Assembly: GCF_004341445.1 (NCBI RefSeq)
Contig: NZ_SLXV01000025.1
Coordinates: 1-39,101 of the forward strand
Length of the DNA: 39,101 nt
Source of the DNA: Baia soyae
GTDB lineage: Bacteria > Bacillota > Bacilli > Thermoactinomycetales > Thermoactinomycetaceae
Direction of reading: 5' to 3'
The notes beneath the pieces were generated by a model that worked only from the letters and a program-made list of their open reading frames with translations, did no database searches and had not been told where the DNA came from. Each line of letters begins with the position of its first letter. Position 1 is the stretch's first letter. Below, one piece after another: positions 7,344 to 16,445 of the stretch. The position numbers and the translations under genes were made by a program.

Positions 7344-10088
7344 ATGGATTTGCCAGAGTTTTTATTAATTGTTGTAATGGGATTGGCCATTTGGATCGGG
7401 ATCATAAGGAATCAAACATTACATCGTGATCGTGAGCTATTGGATGAAATTCGTTCTCTTCAACGGAGAGTGCTGTTTTTAGAATCGACGTTAGCAGAGA
7501 GAGAAAAACAGCACCAAGAAGAAGCAGAGCAGGCTACTGAATATAACGAAATGGTAGAACTCCCTAAAAATGAAGAAGTTATATCAGAACGGCTTTCTTC
7601 TTCTGAAGAGGAAGATCTCAGCCCACAAGTTCAGGAGCCTCCTCTTCCTTTTGTACCCGAGCCAATCATATTTGACTCTTCTCCTCCCCCTGTAAAGGAA
7701 AAATCTCGTACTCGTCATGAGTGGGAAATGTTGATTGGTGGAACATGGTTGAATCGAATCGGTGCATTAGCCATTATTTTTGGAATGATTTTCTTTTATA
7801 AATATGCGGTTGACCATGACTGGGTTAGCGAAACGATGCAAGTATGTTTAGGCTATCTGGTGGCAGGTATGTTTACTTGGATGGGGGTCCGGACTCATAA
7901 GAAGGGACTTCCCATTTTTGCTCAAGGAATCCTAGGGACGGCGATTGCAGTATCTTATACGACGAGCTTTGCCGCTTATGAGTTTTATCATTTGATTCCC
8001 ATGATGGTTGGATTTGCTTTCATGTCGGTTGTGACAATCGGGGCATTTTGGATTGGATTTCGATATTCATCCATCGCGATTGTACTTTTAGGTTGGTTCG
8101 GAGGCTTTGCGACTCCATTTTTAATCCATAGTGACCAAGGCTCTACGATTGGATTATTTAGTTATCTAGGGATTCTTACGCTGGGAGTATTGATTCTGGT
8201 ATCTCGTCGTTCTAGTTGGTGGGTGTTACAAGCTCTATCATTTGGTGCAGTCCATCTGATGTTACTTATCTGGGCTTTAGCTAAACCGTATGGAGAGGAA
8301 CGGGCACTACATGTTTCGTTAGCTTGTCTTTATTGGTTGATTTTTGTAGGCTTTGAGTATCTAATGCATCAAGTGAAGAAGTGGAAGACTGCCTATGATG
8401 TGACGGGATATCTAATACCGCTGTTCCTGTTGCTCGAGATTGGAATTATGGAGGACTTTCGTAGAAACGTCGTATCTGGCATAGTGCTACTGTTAGGTAG
8501 TGTAGTATATCTCTGGTTTATGAAACAAAATCAAGCAAGCGAAGAAACGGCTTTCAATCGAATCATTCGTTGGGAGTTATCTCCTGGTATTTTAGGCTTT
8601 CTTGGATTGGTTCAATTTTTCTCCGGATCTGCGTTAGTTATTGCATGGAGCTTATGTGGTTTGTCCGTCATCTGGTATGGAGTGAAACATACGTCCCTAT
8701 ATTCCCTTATATTAGGAACTGTACAATTTTTCTCTATTTTTCTCTATTTTTACAATGGAATCGCAACACCGTGGATGCAGGGTGAGTTGTATCGTCAGTG
8801 GGTGGATGTGGGTCTGCTTGGTATTTTTGCAGGTATACTCTATGTAGTCGCTAACTGGATGAGTGGAATACATCGCTGGAAGTGGTTGGAGGACGGCTAT
8901 CATATTGCGTGGTCAGTAGTGGTGGTAGCGTTTTTCAGCGAGAAGCTAGTATACGGACTCAACTATGTGATTCGAATTCAATCTGATAATCTGTTTCGTA
9001 GCTTTTACGCGGAGCTTATAGGGTTACTCTGGTTGGGTTTGGCGGTTCTGTATAGCATGTTCTCACGACGGAAAAAACAGCTTCTTTTATTTGATAGTTG
9101 GGTGTGGTTTTTAGCTGGTTTGAGCATGGTCGTCCTCGTCCCTGAATTAACTAGGATGTTAAGTCCGTCTGTATACATGCCTATTTTCAATATAAGGACC
9201 ATTATTTCGGTCATTAGCATGTTGCTTGTCTACCTTCTTTACCGAAATCGAATGCGGCATCGTTTTATGAAAGGGAACCGATGGATTTCACACGTATTGT
9301 CGATGATTATGGTTATCATTCCATTTGAATGGTTGACGGTTGAGACGATCAATTATTTCTGGATCCAGGCACTCGAGAAAGGTGCAAATCTAGCGCAAAT
9401 TGGATATCTAGAGAATCAAACGTTGTCAATTGGTTGGACTCTATTTGCTATTGGTTTAACTTGGTTGAATGGAAAAATACGCTCTCGTTTTTTACAAATT
9501 GTTACTTGGATCATCATAGTTGGAAGTAGCTTTTTTATCACATGTTGTAGTGTAGTAGTGGCTTCCATAGAGCAGTTTGTCCCTGTTTTCAACTTGCGAT
9601 TTATTAGCTTTTTCTTATTAAGCATAGCGTTATTCTTACAAATCTGGTGGAGAGACAGCTGGAGAGATTGGATTCCCAAAAAGCAGTCATCGTTTTTCCT
9701 GTATGGGTTTATCTTTACGATTGTCTTTGTCTTATTTGAACTGGTGACGGTAGAGGTTTCCAATACCTTTTCACACCTAATCTCCTTAGTACCTAATGGA
9801 GAGGAGGAAAAACTGATTCAACTAGCCAATATGTCGCGTTTAGCCATTTCGCTGGCATGGTTAATCTTTGCTTGCCTTCTTCTATGGATGGGAGTACGTC
9901 AAAAGATCCAGAAGTTACGATTAACTGCGTTTGGTTTAATGGCTTTAGCGATTCTAAAAATTTTCTTATTTGACCTCTCATTTTTAAACAGTTTGTATCG
10001 AACTTTATCCTTGATTGTGCTGGGGATTATCTTGCTAAGTGTTTCCTATCTATATCAGAAAAAGAAGCATTGGTTCATAAGTAACTAA
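7344..10088 (+). CDS. Large polytopic DUF2339 membrane protein
   Basis: A 914-residue protein. A first hydrophobic segment (LPEFLLIVVMGLAIWIGII) is followed by a charged coiled coil (LLDEIRSLQRRVLFLESTLAERE, about 33-55) and an acidic/proline-rich linker. The DUF2339 signature WEMLIGGTWLNRIGALAIIFG then begins near residue 127, followed by well over 20 hydrophobic segments to the C-terminus. The family is widespread and uncharacterised; a role in transport or envelope maintenance is often guessed but unproven. Start: ATG 7344 has AAGGAG only 3 nt upstream. TTG at 7350 (residue 3) has a better 9-nt spacing and may be the true start. It follows the aldehyde dehydrogenase gene by 15 bp. Confidence 0.9.
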   Translation: MDLPEFLLIVVMGLAIWIGIIRNQTLHRDRELLDEIRSLQRRVLFLESTLAEREKQHQEEAEQATEYNEMVELPKNEEVISERLSSSEEEDLSPQVQEPPLPFVPEPIIFDSSPPPVKEKSRTRHEWEMLIGGTWLNRIGALAIIFGMIFFYKYAVDHDWVSETMQVCLGYLVAGMFTWMGVRTHKKGLPIFAQGILGTAIAVSYTTSFAAYEFYHLIPMMVGFAFMSVVTIGAFWIGFRYSSIAIVLLGWFGGFATPFLIHSDQGSTIGLFSYLGILTLGVLILVSRRSSWWVLQALSFGAVHLMLLIWALAKPYGEERALHVSLACLYWLIFVGFEYLMHQVKKWKTAYDVTGYLIPLFLLLEIGIMEDFRRNVVSGIVLLLGSVVYLWFMKQNQASEETAFNRIIRWELSPGILGFLGLVQFFSGSALVIAWSLCGLSVIWYGVKHTSLYSLILGTVQFFSIFLYFYNGIATPWMQGELYRQWVDVGLLGIFAGILYVVANWMSGIHRWKWLEDGYHIAWSVVVVAFFSEKLVYGLNYVIRIQSDNLFRSFYAELIGLLWLGLAVLYSMFSRRKKQLLLFDSWVWFLAGLSMVVLVPELTRMLSPSVYMPIFNIRTIISVISMLLVYLLYRNRMRHRFMKGNRWISHVLSMIMVIIPFEWLTVETINYFWIQALEKGANLAQIGYLENQTLSIGWTLFAIGLTWLNGKIRSRFLQIVTWIIIVGSSFFITCCSVVVASIEQFVPVFNLRFISFFLLSIALFLQIWWRDSWRDWIPKKQSSFFLYGFIFTIVFVLFELVTVEVSNTFSHLISLVPNGEEEKLIQLANMSRLAISLAWLIFACLLLWMGVRQKIQKLRLTAFGLMALAILKIFLFDLSFLNSLYRTLSLIVLGIILLSVSYLYQKKKHWFISN

Positions 10089-10243
10089 ATAAACGCGTAT
10101 CAGGAGTAAACATATTTTCTTAAAGAAAAGCGTAGATTTAGCAGGATTTTTATGGCGGGGGAAGAATATTAAAGACAGAAAATAATTTCGGCCCCCTACT
10201 TGGAGGATTGAACTCTTTGTGCTAATATAGTCGTCAGTGTAAC

Positions 10244-10272
10244 TTGACATGGATAAGTTGGTGTGATATAAG
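10244..10272 (+). promoter_or_regulatory. Sigma-A promoter in the gap before greA
   Basis: TTGACA (10244-10249), 17 bp, then TATAAG (10267-10272). The 368-bp gap 10089-10456 holds no convincing gene. Transcription from here would give greA a leader of about 175 nt. A weak hairpin (TAGAGAGC / GCTCTATAG near 10290-10313) lies in that leader. I see no known riboswitch pattern. Confidence 0.7.
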
Positions 10273-10456
10273 AATACCATTGATATTTTAGAGAGCGCTT
10301 TCTGAAGCTCTATAGTCCCCTGGATCAAAAATAGGTAACCGATACCTTTACATTTTGCATAAACAGTTAAAATGGAACATATGCATGGGACGTGAAAAAA
10401 ATCCGGATCTATAAGCTAGAATAGAAAAAACGATCATGATTTGGGAGGAATTAGTC

Positions 10457-10933
10457 ATGTCCATTCAAAAAGAAGTACTCCTAACGGAAGAAGGACTCGA
10501 AAAAACGAAACAGGAACTTGAATACTTTAAAACCGTGAAACGCCATGAAGTAGCAGAGCGTCTAAAAGAAGCCATTGCTCAAGGTGACTTAAGTGAGAAC
10601 TCTGAGTATGACGCAGCAAAGGAAGAGCAAGCGTTTATCGAATCAAGAATTATCACGCTCGAAAATATGATTCGTAATGCGAAAATTATTAGCAGTGATC
10701 AAGTTAAGAAAGACGTTGTGGGCGTAGGATCTAAAGTGACGATTCAAGAAGTTCCAGACGGGGACTTTGAAGAGTATGCCATCGTAGGTAGTGCTGAAAC
10801 AGATCCGGACTCAGGTAAGATTTCGAATGAATCTCCAATCGGTGCTGAATTGATTGGTAAAAAAGTGGGCGATCTGCTAAACGTACCTGCTCCAGATGGA
10901 ACGATTCAATTTAAAATTGTAAAGATTTCTTAA
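10457..10933 (+). CDS. greA: Transcription elongation factor GreA
   Basis: A 158-residue GreA. It binds the secondary channel of RNA polymerase and stimulates cleavage of backtracked RNA. The N-terminal coiled coil runs from LTEEGLEKTKQELEYFKT to about residue 75. It carries the tip GDLSENSEYDAAKEEQ, whose acidic residues position the catalytic magnesium. The C-terminal FKBP-like domain follows (KVTIQEVPDGDFEEYAIVGS, ISNESPIGAELIGKKVGD). The frame is open from 10436, but GGGAGGAA (10443-10450) and family length place the start at ATG 10457. A promoter lies at 10244-10272 and a terminator follows within 50 bp. Confidence 0.98.
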   Translation: MSIQKEVLLTEEGLEKTKQELEYFKTVKRHEVAERLKEAIAQGDLSENSEYDAAKEEQAFIESRIITLENMIRNAKIISSDQVKKDVVGVGSKVTIQEVPDGDFEEYAIVGSAETDPDSGKISNESPIGAELIGKKVGDLLNVPAPDGTIQFKIVKIS

Positions 10934-10950
10934 TTCCTTTAACGGAATGA

Positions 10951-10993
10951 ATAACAAGAGCCGAAGACTATTTAGTCATCGGCTCGTTCTTGT
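10951..10993. terminator. Bidirectional terminator between greA and the 156-aa gene
   Basis: GAGCCGAAGAC (10958-10968) pairs with GTCATCGGCTC (10975-10985) with one mismatch, and AACAAG / CTTGTTT flanks extend it. The convergent gene arrangement suggests that it serves both strands. Confidence 0.75.
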
Positions 10994-10996
10994 TTC

Positions 10997-11467
10997 CTAG
11001 CGAGGTTGCATGGTATTCCAAGCGGTTAGTTGATTGATAAAGATACTAAGGGTTCGATGCGTTTTATATTCAATCCATTGATTTTGTTGATTTTTAATTA
11101 ATAGATGGTATTCATCCCAAGCGTTATGGGGCAATGTGACAATGATTTCATCGATGGGATGTCTCACGGGTGAGAAGAGAGGTAAAACGATGGGAGTGGT
11201 AAAGTGAACATGGTAGTAGGAAGCAGGTAATTGGAGAGAATTGAGTCCAGATAGCTGATAGACCTCCGATAAAACCATGCTTACTTCTTGTCTCATCGTA
11301 GAGCTAACCCTGAGGGGTGTGTCACCTTCTTCATGATGATAGACTGCTTGCATCGAAGAGATGGGGATAGGCTCAGCGGAAATGGCAGAATCTCCAGTAA
11401 CTTTATTACTAGGTAAAAGAAGGAAATAACAGAAAACCAAGAGAATTATTCTTCTTACAGGAACCAT
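10997..11467 (-). CDS. Secreted or membrane-anchored hypothetical protein
   Basis: A 156-residue protein that I do not recognise. It begins with a Sec-type signal: MVPVRR, then the hydrophobic IILLVFCYFLLLP, then a polar region ending near VTGDSAISA, where cleavage is possible. The single Cys at about 13 is inside the hydrophobic core and is not a good lipobox. The remaining ~125 residues are mixed alpha/beta with several Tyr/His residues (VYHHEEGD, YYHVHF, DEYHLLI). The ATG follows AGAGGAG (about 11474-11480 on this strand). It is divergent from the YhaO-like gene, 118 bp away, and convergent with greA. No function is proposed. Confidence 0.8.
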   Translation of the reverse strand: MVPVRRIILLVFCYFLLLPSNKVTGDSAISAEPIPISSMQAVYHHEEGDTPLRVSSTMRQEVSMVLSEVYQLSGLNSLQLPASYYHVHFTTPIVLPLFSPVRHPIDEIIVTLPHNAWDEYHLLIKNQQNQWIEYKTHRTLSIFINQLTAWNTMQPR

Positions 11468-11585
11468 ATTGATCTCCTCTTTCTAGGAATCTCCTATTAT
11501 AGTTTCAGTTTGCCTAGCTTATATGGGATCTATACAAGTAGGGAGTATAAATTTGACAATGCGGACAAGTCATTAAGGAGGATAC

Positions 11586-12734
11586 ATGAAGAAGAAAATA
11601 GAGTGGTTGCATACGGCTGATTTGCATCTTGATCGGCCTATATCAGGGTGGAAAGGGACAGCAGAGCAGTTGATGGTTCGTTATGAGGAGCACCGTGATA
11701 CGTTTCGTCGGATCATTTCGTTTGTAGAGGATCGGAAGCTTCCGTTTTTGTTCATAGCGGGTGATTTTATTGAGCATAGTGCTGTAACCAAATCGACCAT
11801 TCATTTTGTCATTGAGCAGTTGGAAAGAATTCCTTCCACTCAGGTGTTTATAGCTCCAGGGAATCATGATCCTTATATGGAAGGTTCTTATTATTTGCGT
11901 TCTTCTATCTGGCCGAAGCATGTCCATATTTTTGGTGGTGAATGGGAAGAGCATGTGGACACTACACGCAAGCTTTTAATCGCAGGGAGAGGCTTTACTA
12001 GTTTTTTAGAATCACAGTCAACTTTTCCTAGTTTACGTAACAACATGGAGCATAATATTTGTGTTTGTCATGGAGATCTTCAAGCACCAAGTCAGGGGAG
12101 TCAGTACTTTCCGCTCACGGAAAACGATTTCTTTGATCAACCATTTGATTATGTAGCACTCGGTCATATTCATAAAGCGGGACAAGTTCAGTTAAAAAAT
12201 AAGAAGAAGACGATCATTCGGTATGCGGGTTCTCCAGAGGCGCAAAATTGGAAAGAGTTAGGCCGGCGAACAGTTACTTTGGGCCATTTGCGATCAAAAG
12301 GAGTTCAGTTAGAGGAAGTTTCGTTACATAGTCGTACGTATGAAAAAGTGGAGATCGATATTAGCTTCTGTCAAACCAGAGATGAAGTGCTGGGGGGGAT
12401 GCTCTCTGAGATTCAAAAGCTTCCAAATGAGTCCTATCTACGAATTCAGTGGGTCGGGAGAAGAGATTTGGAATTGTCACTGGAACATGAAAAGCTTTGG
12501 TATAGTAGGCTCTTAGCTGAGCAGGGATATCAGAATGTATGGCTGGAAGATGAAACGGTCCCCGATTTTGACTTAGAGCAATACCGACAGCAAAGTGGGC
12601 TGGTGGCGTTATTCATTGAACGGATGGAGCAAAAATACCAGCAAGAACAGGATGAAGACGGTCGTCAGCTTATCAAACGGGCGATGTATAAGGGATTGGA
12701 AGCGTTATTAGTAAAGGAGCTTGCACATCTATGA
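11586..12734 (+). CDS. yhaO: YhaO/SbcD-like metallophosphoesterase (DNA repair exonuclease)
   Basis: A 382-residue calcineurin-like nuclease of the SbcD/Mre11 type. The metal-binding motifs appear in order: HTADLHLDRP (Asp12, His14), FIAGDFIEH, APGNHDPY, CVCHGDLQ and LGHIHKAG. These proteins pair with an SMC-like ATPase to trim DNA ends and hairpins. The stop overlaps the start of the next gene by 4 nt (ATGA at 12731-12734), so translation is coupled. Partner size and its membrane-like segment point to the B. subtilis YhaO/YhaN pair rather than SbcD/SbcC. A strong TAAGGAGGAT (11574-11583) precedes the ATG. AddB/AddA-like genes lie downstream, giving a DNA-end-processing neighbourhood. Confidence 0.9.
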   Translation: MKKKIEWLHTADLHLDRPISGWKGTAEQLMVRYEEHRDTFRRIISFVEDRKLPFLFIAGDFIEHSAVTKSTIHFVIEQLERIPSTQVFIAPGNHDPYMEGSYYLRSSIWPKHVHIFGGEWEEHVDTTRKLLIAGRGFTSFLESQSTFPSLRNNMEHNICVCHGDLQAPSQGSQYFPLTENDFFDQPFDYVALGHIHKAGQVQLKNKKKTIIRYAGSPEAQNWKELGRRTVTLGHLRSKGVQLEEVSLHSRTYEKVEIDISFCQTRDEVLGGMLSEIQKLPNESYLRIQWVGRRDLELSLEHEKLWYSRLLAEQGYQNVWLEDETVPDFDLEQYRQQSGLVALFIERMEQKYQQEQDEDGRQLIKRAMYKGLEALLVKELAHL

Positions 12735-15571
12735 AGATCAAACGGGTGAAATTTCGCGGTTTCGGTCGGTGGATTAATCAAGAATTTGAATTTCAAGACG
12801 GAATGAATCTCATAGAAGCTCCCAATGAAGCAGGAAAGTCTACCTTGCTTCATGGAATTTACGGACTGATGTTTGGTGAGAAAAAAGAAGGGCTTAAAAA
12901 GCGAAAAGAAGCAGATTGGTATGATTCATTTAAGCCATGGCAAAGTAGCGAATATGGTGGAGAAATCGACTACGAGTACCAAGAGCAACTTTTTCGATTA
13001 TATCGCTCTTTTGCGTTTCCCGATTCGAAGGAACAATTAGTTGATCTCAAAACAGGAGAAGATCTATCTGCTTTGTATACGATGAATAAGCAGAAGGATC
13101 GGCAGTTTGTGGAAAAGCAGATTGGACTGAGTGGTGAGGCATACCGGCGGGTTGGGATTTTTACATCGGGTATGTGGACACAGATCTCAAAACGAAAAGA
13201 AGAGGATCATTCCTTTCATCAGAAGATGGTAGAACGAATGACCAAGTTGTTGAAGAATGGGGCGAACCCAGATGGTTTATCTGCATTGGAGAGCCTTGAT
13301 CAACAACTTGAAGCGATTGGAAAAAGTGAATATGCACGCCATAAGCCATATGGTGTTGAATGTGAGAGAGAACGTACCTTAAAGCAAGAAGTGATTACGC
13401 TTCAAGAGGTACGCCATCAGCTTCAAATTAATTACGCTCAACGTAGTGACATCATCAAGCAGCTAGATGCAAGTCAGCAACAGGTGAGAGAGTGGTTGCA
13501 TCAGATCGAACAGATTAGACAAAAGGTAGCAGATCTGCGCGAGATGGAAGCAGATACCCAGCAACTCGAATATCTTCATAAATCGAAGGCACAACTAGAG
13601 CAAAGACTGGACCAGTGGAGATTGCTCGAGCAACAGATTTTAGACTGGCGTAGGGAACAGCAGGAGGTTGCTGCTACTCGCGAAATATCGACTGAGTTGT
13701 TTCAAGAGATTCAGCTTTTATATAAACAGAGTGAAGAGCTACGCAAGAAACTGACGCAAGCTCGTGATGAGCTTAGTAAAGTGAACGAGCATCTAGAAGT
13801 TGCTCGTTCACGGAAGGAACAGATGAGTGGTGTAGAGAAAGAACGGGCCTCTATTATGCTTTCAAAGTTAGATGATGTTGAAGCAGGAGATTTGCGGTAT
13901 CAAGCGCTTCAATATGTGGAGGAAGAAGAGGAGCAACAAAAATTTACCCAGATCAATCATGATTTAGAACAACTAGGCATTCTACAGGATGAACAGAATC
14001 AATTGCATGAGAAGAAGACGATTGCTCATCAAGAGTTTTTAAAAATGAAGACACAACATGCCCAGAAAAAAGAGAGTTCTGTACCTTGGTTGATCGCTTC
14101 GATTGTGACGATGGCGATTCCAGGAGGATTTGCCTTTTTTCACTGGGGTCTAGGCCTTGGAGCTTTGGTGGTTCCCCTCCTTTTGCTGTGGCAATATAGA
14201 CGGGTCTTTGTTCAAGATCGATCACGTAAGAAAACGGAACAACATCAGAAGAAGAGAATGCAAGTCGTACTAGAAGACTTAGATCGTCAGCTCCAAGAAA
14301 ATACGCAACACCAGAAACAAATCACGCAAGTATGGCGTGTTAGGAGTTTGACAGATTTGCTATTAAAACGGGAAGAAATCCAAGGTAGTTTGAATCAATC
14401 GATGGTTCAAACCATTGAGCGTCGTAATTTAGAAATACAACTAGAGGAGCGGAAGCAAGAGATTGAAGAATGGATGAAGAAGCACATTCGCCCCGTTCCG
14501 GAGTTCTCCGTATCGTCGTGGAAAGAATCCATTCGTAATCTTCAAAAACAAGAGCAACGTGCGGAAGATCAATATCGCCTCTTTGAGATGAAGTCAGAGG
14601 CTTTGAATCGAGAAATTACGGAGAAAAGTGAAGAGAGAGAACAGCTTGAGCTTTCATTAGAGCAAAAATATAAGGAGTTTGGGGTTAGCACCTTCGGGGA
14701 GTTAGAAAGCTGGTATGAACGTCATAAGCATCTCATTCAATTACATTGGCAGATTCAAGAGGCAGAGAAACGTTATGAGGATTGGAGCAAGCAAATCCAA
14801 GAGGAAAATTGTCTCGATCAATGGAAGAACCAGCGGATTCAGATTCGTGAGATTCAGTCGAAATATTTGGGTGAAGTAAGTTTGTTGCAAGATCGTCATC
14901 GGGATTGGGAGTATGAATTGGCAAAAGCAGAAGAACATCTGAGGGATCGCGAACAGGTGAGAGAGACTCAGCAAATGGAGTTAGTGAGGCTTGATAAAAC
15001 GCTGGAGGATTATGAGGAACAACATGCGAGGTTGCCGCTTGTGGAGAGTGAGTGGGAATGTTCTAAAAATCGGATTCAGGAATTGGAGAAAGAGCGGACG
15101 ATTTTGGAACTTGCTAAGCAGGCTCTGGAGGAGTCGTCTCGTCAGTTCCAAGAAGATTTATCTCCACGTCTAACCCCTCATGCTTCGAAATGGATTCGCA
15201 CCATTACACAAAATCGCTATCAAGCTCTTAATATTGACCCAAAAGAAGGAATCCAATTAAGTGTATTTGTTCCCGAGACCGGAGAACGGAAGTCTGTGGA
15301 ACATTTAAGTACAGGAACCATTGATCAGATGTACCTAGCATTACGATTTGCTTTACTCCAATTTTATTCGGAGATGACCCAGACCAGACTTCCCTTAATT
15401 CTAGATGACTGCTTCGTTCATTTTGATCAAGACAGGCTCTCGGAAACTCTGCAATTATTACACCAGTTTTCGCAGGATCATCAGGTTATTCTCTGCACCT
15501 GTCAAACCCGTGAACGAGAGCTATTAAACACATTTCAGCTTCCACATCATTCCATTACATTATCGTTGTAA
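12731..15571 (+). CDS. yhaN: YhaN-like SMC-type ATPase with central hydrophobic segment
   Basis: A 946-residue Rad50/SbcC-like protein. It has an N-terminal Walker A APNEAGKST (30-38) and two long coiled-coil regions rich in Glu/Gln/Lys (about 200-440 and 510-820). The ABC-like signature LSTGTIDQ begins near 859, and Walker B LPLILDDCFVHFD near 887, with the catalytic acidic pair at about 892-893. Where Rad50 would have a zinc hook there is instead a hydrophobic hairpin (WLIASIVTMAIPGGFAFF and WGLGLGALVVPLLLLW, about 455-495), as in the YhaN group. The complex may therefore be tethered to the membrane. It is translationally coupled to the nuclease gene. The YhaN assignment is by architecture. 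Confidence 0.9.
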   Translation: MKIKRVKFRGFGRWINQEFEFQDGMNLIEAPNEAGKSTLLHGIYGLMFGEKKEGLKKRKEADWYDSFKPWQSSEYGGEIDYEYQEQLFRLYRSFAFPDSKEQLVDLKTGEDLSALYTMNKQKDRQFVEKQIGLSGEAYRRVGIFTSGMWTQISKRKEEDHSFHQKMVERMTKLLKNGANPDGLSALESLDQQLEAIGKSEYARHKPYGVECERERTLKQEVITLQEVRHQLQINYAQRSDIIKQLDASQQQVREWLHQIEQIRQKVADLREMEADTQQLEYLHKSKAQLEQRLDQWRLLEQQILDWRREQQEVAATREISTELFQEIQLLYKQSEELRKKLTQARDELSKVNEHLEVARSRKEQMSGVEKERASIMLSKLDDVEAGDLRYQALQYVEEEEEQQKFTQINHDLEQLGILQDEQNQLHEKKTIAHQEFLKMKTQHAQKKESSVPWLIASIVTMAIPGGFAFFHWGLGLGALVVPLLLLWQYRRVFVQDRSRKKTEQHQKKRMQVVLEDLDRQLQENTQHQKQITQVWRVRSLTDLLLKREEIQGSLNQSMVQTIERRNLEIQLEERKQEIEEWMKKHIRPVPEFSVSSWKESIRNLQKQEQRAEDQYRLFEMKSEALNREITEKSEEREQLELSLEQKYKEFGVSTFGELESWYERHKHLIQLHWQIQEAEKRYEDWSKQIQEENCLDQWKNQRIQIREIQSKYLGEVSLLQDRHRDWEYELAKAEEHLRDREQVRETQQMELVRLDKTLEDYEEQHARLPLVESEWECSKNRIQELEKERTILELAKQALEESSRQFQEDLSPRLTPHASKWIRTITQNRYQALNIDPKEGIQLSVFVPETGERKSVEHLSTGTIDQMYLALRFALLQFYSEMTQTRLPLILDDCFVHFDQDRLSETLQLLHQFSQDHQVILCTCQTRERELLNTFQLPHHSITLSL

Positions 15572-15668
15572 TGAGTATTTTTGATTATGTCGCTCATGTT
15601 TTTTATGACGATTACCCTTCTGTGATTGACTATTAAAGAACCTTTGGCTAATCTAAAACATGAATAGA

Positions 15669-15702
15669 GATTATCCAATAATTATTTTAATCTAGGATAA
15701 TC
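15669..15702. promoter_or_regulatory. Inverted repeat upstream of the 4-TM protein (operator candidate)
   Basis: GATTATCC (15669-15676) and GGATAATC (15695-15702) form a perfect 8-bp dyad across an AT-rich 18-bp spacer. The right arm overlaps GATAAT (15696-15701), a -10 candidate, and ends just before the ribosome binding site. A repressor or an RNA hairpin masking translation are both possible; nothing proves either. Confidence 0.4.
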
Positions 15703-15721
15703 ATAGGAGGGAATGTTTGAA

Positions 15722-16177
15722 ATGTCATTGGCATTATTTCTTCATTTGTTCGGTCTAATGATATGGATCGGAGCGAGTGTTACCATCGGTGTTCTTTTGC
15801 TTTCGATTTGTAAACTCGATTCTTCAGCTAGCCGAAATCAGGTATTAACAGGGATTTTGAAGAAGTCTTATATGTTGATTCACCCAGCTGCCACAGTGGT
15901 TCTTGCAACAGGATTCTACATGCTGTTTTCAGGTTGGCAAAAGATGATAAGTCAAGGTACTCCAAAGCCGTTTTGGCTTACATTTATGCAACACGGCGGT
16001 ACACTTGCGGCTGTCCTATCCTTGGTCGTTGCGTCCATCTTGAGTGGAAAAGCAATTAAGCAACTTGCGCAGAAAGATGCTCAAACAGGGATGTTGAAAA
16101 CATACGTATGGGTTACTTTTGCTACAGTGCTATTTTCATTGGTGATTCTGTACTTTGCAGCTGTGAAGCCGGTTTAA
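15722..16177 (+). CDS. Small four-helix membrane protein (DUF2269/CopD-like)
   Basis: About 151 residues with four hydrophobic segments. The first helix, FLHLFGLMIWIGASVTIGVLLL, has the H...W.G pattern seen in CopD/DUF2269-type membrane proteins. A second helix holds a conserved-looking His (LIHPAATVVLATGFYML) and a third follows QHGGTLAAVLS. Paired histidines in such proteins can bind haem or metal; here that is inference. The ATG at 15713 is only 2 nt from AGGAGG (15705-15710), so the in-frame ATG 15722 (residue 4 of the longer frame) is the more likely start. The gene stands alone behind an AT-rich dyad (15669-15702). Confidence 0.75.
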   Translation: MSLALFLHLFGLMIWIGASVTIGVLLLSICKLDSSASRNQVLTGILKKSYMLIHPAATVVLATGFYMLFSGWQKMISQGTPKPFWLTFMQHGGTLAAVLSLVVASILSGKAIKQLAQKDAQTGMLKTYVWVTFATVLFSLVILYFAAVKPV

Positions 16178-16303
16178 TGAGGGCTAGTTTGATTTAGCAA
16201 ACCTTAAAATCATTGGATGATCGAGGGCAGGATAGTTGAATAGCTTCTCTCTTCTCTTGTATAGCCTAATGTGATCAATGATCTACTTACTTTGTAACAC
16301 AAA

Positions 16304-16350
16304 AAAGCCACTACCCCTGTTTGCAATTCACTCACTCAGGTAGTGGCTTT
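16304..16350 (-). terminator. Terminator at the end of the minus-strand transcript
   Basis: AAAGCCACTACC (16304-16315) pairs perfectly with GGTAGTGGCTTT (16339-16350). On the minus strand the stem is followed by TTTTTTGTG, a proper U-tract; on the plus strand only TCTTATT follows. It therefore best ends a minus-strand transcript passing through the repeat at 16446-16672. Confidence 0.8.
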
Positions 16351-16445
16351 CTTATTATCCATATATTAGGATCAGTTATTAATGCTATCAATGATTCATT
16401 ATTGCAGACGCTCAATCAACAACAGCATTCTTCCACCCAACCAGT

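Noticed and set aside
10050-10328. Minus-strand frame of 92 codons in the greA upstream gap
   Set aside because: No ribosome binding site, it overlaps the end of the DUF2339 gene, and a good plus-strand promoter lies within it.
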